Assembly (NCBI GenBank): GCA_019347725.1
Contig: JAHWKV010000068.1
Span: 1-6,146, forward strand
Direction: 5' to 3'
DNA: 6,146 nt
From: Actinomycetota bacterium
GTDB lineage: Bacteria > Actinomycetota > CADDZG01 > JAHWKV01
The position numbers and the translations under genes were made by a program. Below the pieces are notes generated by a model, which saw only the letters and a program-made list of their open reading frames with translations, was not told where the DNA came from and did no database searches. Positions 4,837-6,146 of the stretch are shown piece after piece (positions within the stretch are counted from its first letter, which is position 1; every line of letters begins with the position of its first letter).

Positions 4837-6146
4837 TCAACATGCGTGAGCCAGAGGAGGCTCGTCGCCGCGCGGTGCGCCGGGGGTCACCAAGCTGGGC
4901 GGGTCTGGTGCCGTGGGCTCGCGGGCTTCAGGATACGCCTGTGCCCCGGAAAAGTCGCTTCCCAATACCAGAGCCACCTCGGCTTCCGTTGCTATCGGCG
5001 GCCCCAAAGGAAGCAGCTCCGCACCGTAGGTGTCGGCAACCAATCTGCCTTTGTCCTCAGCGCCCAGGCGATAGTACACAGTGGTCTGCGGGTGCGGCTC
5101 CGTGTTGGCGGTTTCGTGGATTTGGTATCCGGACTCAGCAAGAATCGACGCCTCGCCGGAGGCCAGCTTGTCGACATCGGTGCCGTTGAGAACGGCCAAC
5201 CGAACGTCCTCCGGGAAAATGGGGGTCACCCCCGTACGCCCGTAGTCGGGCAAAGGCTGTCGTTGCTTCAGCGCAGCAAAAAGCGCAGCTGACTTTTCCT
5301 CGTCGGCCACAACGTAGGAGACCCCGTCGATAATCGTTGCGGAAGAAGGCACAATCCGCATATCGAGGTTGCCGGAATCGAACGACCTTAGGCGCAATCC
5401 GACGTCTTTAATGTCCGTCAACGTCAACTCCGCGTCGTGCGTGACACTACGGGCCACCGTGTTTATCAGCGAAACGACGCGCGAGGGCCGCAGCAGCGTT
5501 CCGGGTGTCACCGTCTTATCGACCATCAGCTTCAAGAACAGTTGCTGCCGGCGGATACGGCCGAAGTCGTCGTCGATCTTGCGCGCTCGTACGAACGCGA
5601 GCGCCTGATCGCCCTCGATCAGCTGGCAACCCTGCTCGACGTCGAGCCCGGAGTCCGGATCGAAGATGTCCTCCTCGAAATAGACCTCCACGCCCCCGAG
5701 AGCATCGGCAATTGAGTTGAACCCCGCGAAATCGACCTCCACATAGTGGTTGATCGGCATCCCGGAGAACGCCGAAACCGTCTCGATCATCGCCTCCGGA
5801 CCCTGTTCGTAGACGCTGTTCATCTTGACGATCTCTCCTTGCGGATCCTGCACTCTTAGGTCCCTCGGGAACTGGACGAGCACGACCTGTTTACGCTCCT
5901 CGTCCAGGTGCAGCAAAATGACCGTGTCGGCCCTCTTGCCGGATACCGCTTCGGTGTCACCGAAGCTCTCTTGCTGCTCGGGCGTGAGGGCGCGGAAGCC
6001 CTGGACGACATCGTCGACCATGGTCCCGAAGGTGATGCTGTGCGGTTCACCGCTGAAGTTCGACTCGTACACGATGGTGTCGCCCGGGTGCACGGTGACC
6101 GAGTCGGGGAAGTACGCCAGGAACCCGGCGTTGAAGTCGTCGGCGT
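4837..6146 (-). CDS. LCP-family (LytR-CpsA-Psr) protein with LytR_C domain, joined to a cupredoxin-like half domain (5' partial)
   Basis: The frame is open from the right edge to TGA at 4837-4839, giving 435 visible residues counted from the first full codon at 6144; the start lies outside the window. Residues 54-207 are an LCP catalytic domain: RADTVIL at 71-77 with metal ligand D73, FPRD at 92-95, HYVEVDFAGF at 133-142, DALGGVEV at 147-154, GDQALAFVRARK at 178-189, and DFGRIRRQQ at 193-201 with the phosphate-binding arginines. Residues 314-398 match LytR_C (VLNGTD at 318-323, VLGSDF at 393-398). A Pro-rich tail ends the protein. LCP enzymes work outside the membrane, transferring undecaprenyl-pyrophosphate-linked glycopolymers to the cell wall, which fits the rhamnose genes downstream. 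Oddly, residues 4-41 look like the first half of a cupredoxin (FPDSVTVHPGDTIVY, then GEPHSITFG). The first LCP strand with its GSDxR motif, and any adjacent membrane helix, are absent. This may be a real fusion, a deletion or an assembly join. Confidence 0.85.
   Translation of the reverse strand, partial: ADDFNAGFLAYFPDSVTVHPGDTIVYESNFSGEPHSITFGTMVDDVVQGFRALTPEQQESFGDTEAVSGKRADTVILLHLDEERKQVVLVQFPRDLRVQDPQGEIVKMNSVYEQGPEAMIETVSAFSGMPINHYVEVDFAGFNSIADALGGVEVYFEEDIFDPDSGLDVEQGCQLIEGDQALAFVRARKIDDDFGRIRRQQLFLKLMVDKTVTPGTLLRPSRVVSLINTVARSVTHDAELTLTDIKDVGLRLRSFDSGNLDMRIVPSSATIIDGVSYVVADEEKSAALFAALKQRQPLPDYGRTGVTPIFPEDVRLAVLNGTDVDKLASGEASILAESGYQIHETANTEPHPQTTVYYRLGAEDKGRLVADTYGAELLPLGPPIATEAEVALVLGSDFSGAQAYPEAREPTAPDPPSLVTPGAPRGDEPPLAHAC

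Noticed and set aside
4782..5189. 135-codon open frame on the + strand
   Set aside because: It is antisense to the LytR_C region of the LCP gene and Arg/Pro-rich, with no family resemblance.
4561..5292. 243-codon open frame on the + strand across the intergenic gap
   Set aside because: It is antisense to the rmlB start and the LCP C-terminus, has no recognisable motif and is Arg/Gly-rich; the minus-strand genes explain the sequence.
6018..6093. Internal starts for the LCP gene (GTG at 6093, ATG at 6020)
   Set aside because: GTG 6093 lies in the middle of the cupredoxin strand, and ATG 6020 would leave a protein with neither membrane anchor nor first LCP strand; the frame is open to the window edge.
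1..6146. CRISPR array, tRNA, rRNA, transposase or phage genes
   Set aside because: No regularly spaced repeats, no cloverleaf-like RNA gene and no recombinase motif were seen on either strand.

Overview
This GC-rich window comes from a bacterium, most likely an actinobacterium (Actinomycetota), probably an uncultured lineage. The evidence is the tail of a stand-alone coenzyme F420 gamma-glutamyl ligase, an LCP protein with a LytR_C domain, a short-form RmlA, frequent GTG and TTG starts, and high GC at wobble positions. The lineage is an inference; no rRNA or marker gene is present.

Layout. The first 102 bases (+ strand) are the end of a cofE-like gene. Everything after it is on the minus strand and reads right to left. 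First comes an LCP-family (LytR-CpsA-Psr) gene that enters from the right edge (6146-4837). A 184-base non-coding gap (4653-4836) follows, holding a long inverted repeat between two copies of a 13-base direct repeat. Then comes a compact cluster: rmlB (4652-3624), rmlC (3627-3109), rmlD (3133-2267), rmlA (2270-1533), an ArnE/SMR-like small membrane protein (1493-1059) and an extended-SDR sugar-nucleotide 4-epimerase (1050-115). The four rml genes overlap each other, by 4, 25 and 4 bases. The last three junctions of the cluster are also tight, so this looks like one operon with translational coupling. The epimerase converges on cofE with only 12 bases between the stop codons.

How the genes work together. 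RmlA makes dTDP-glucose from glucose-1-phosphate, RmlB converts it to the 4-keto-6-deoxy sugar, RmlC epimerises it and RmlD reduces it to dTDP-L-rhamnose. The epimerase probably supplies a second nucleotide sugar such as UDP-galactose. The ArnE-like protein resembles subunits that flip lipid-linked sugars across the membrane. LCP proteins ligate lipid-linked glycopolymers to the cell wall. The set therefore reads as supply, flipping and attachment of a rhamnose-containing wall or capsule polymer, although no glycosyltransferase lies in the window.

Most unusual points. (1) The LCP reading frame continues upstream, in frame, into the N-terminal half of a cupredoxin-like domain, and both domains are incomplete at the join. 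(2) The structured non-coding element upstream of rmlB. (3) A possible leaderless promoter for rmlB. (4) Unusual residues in conserved motifs of RmlA, RmlB and RmlC.
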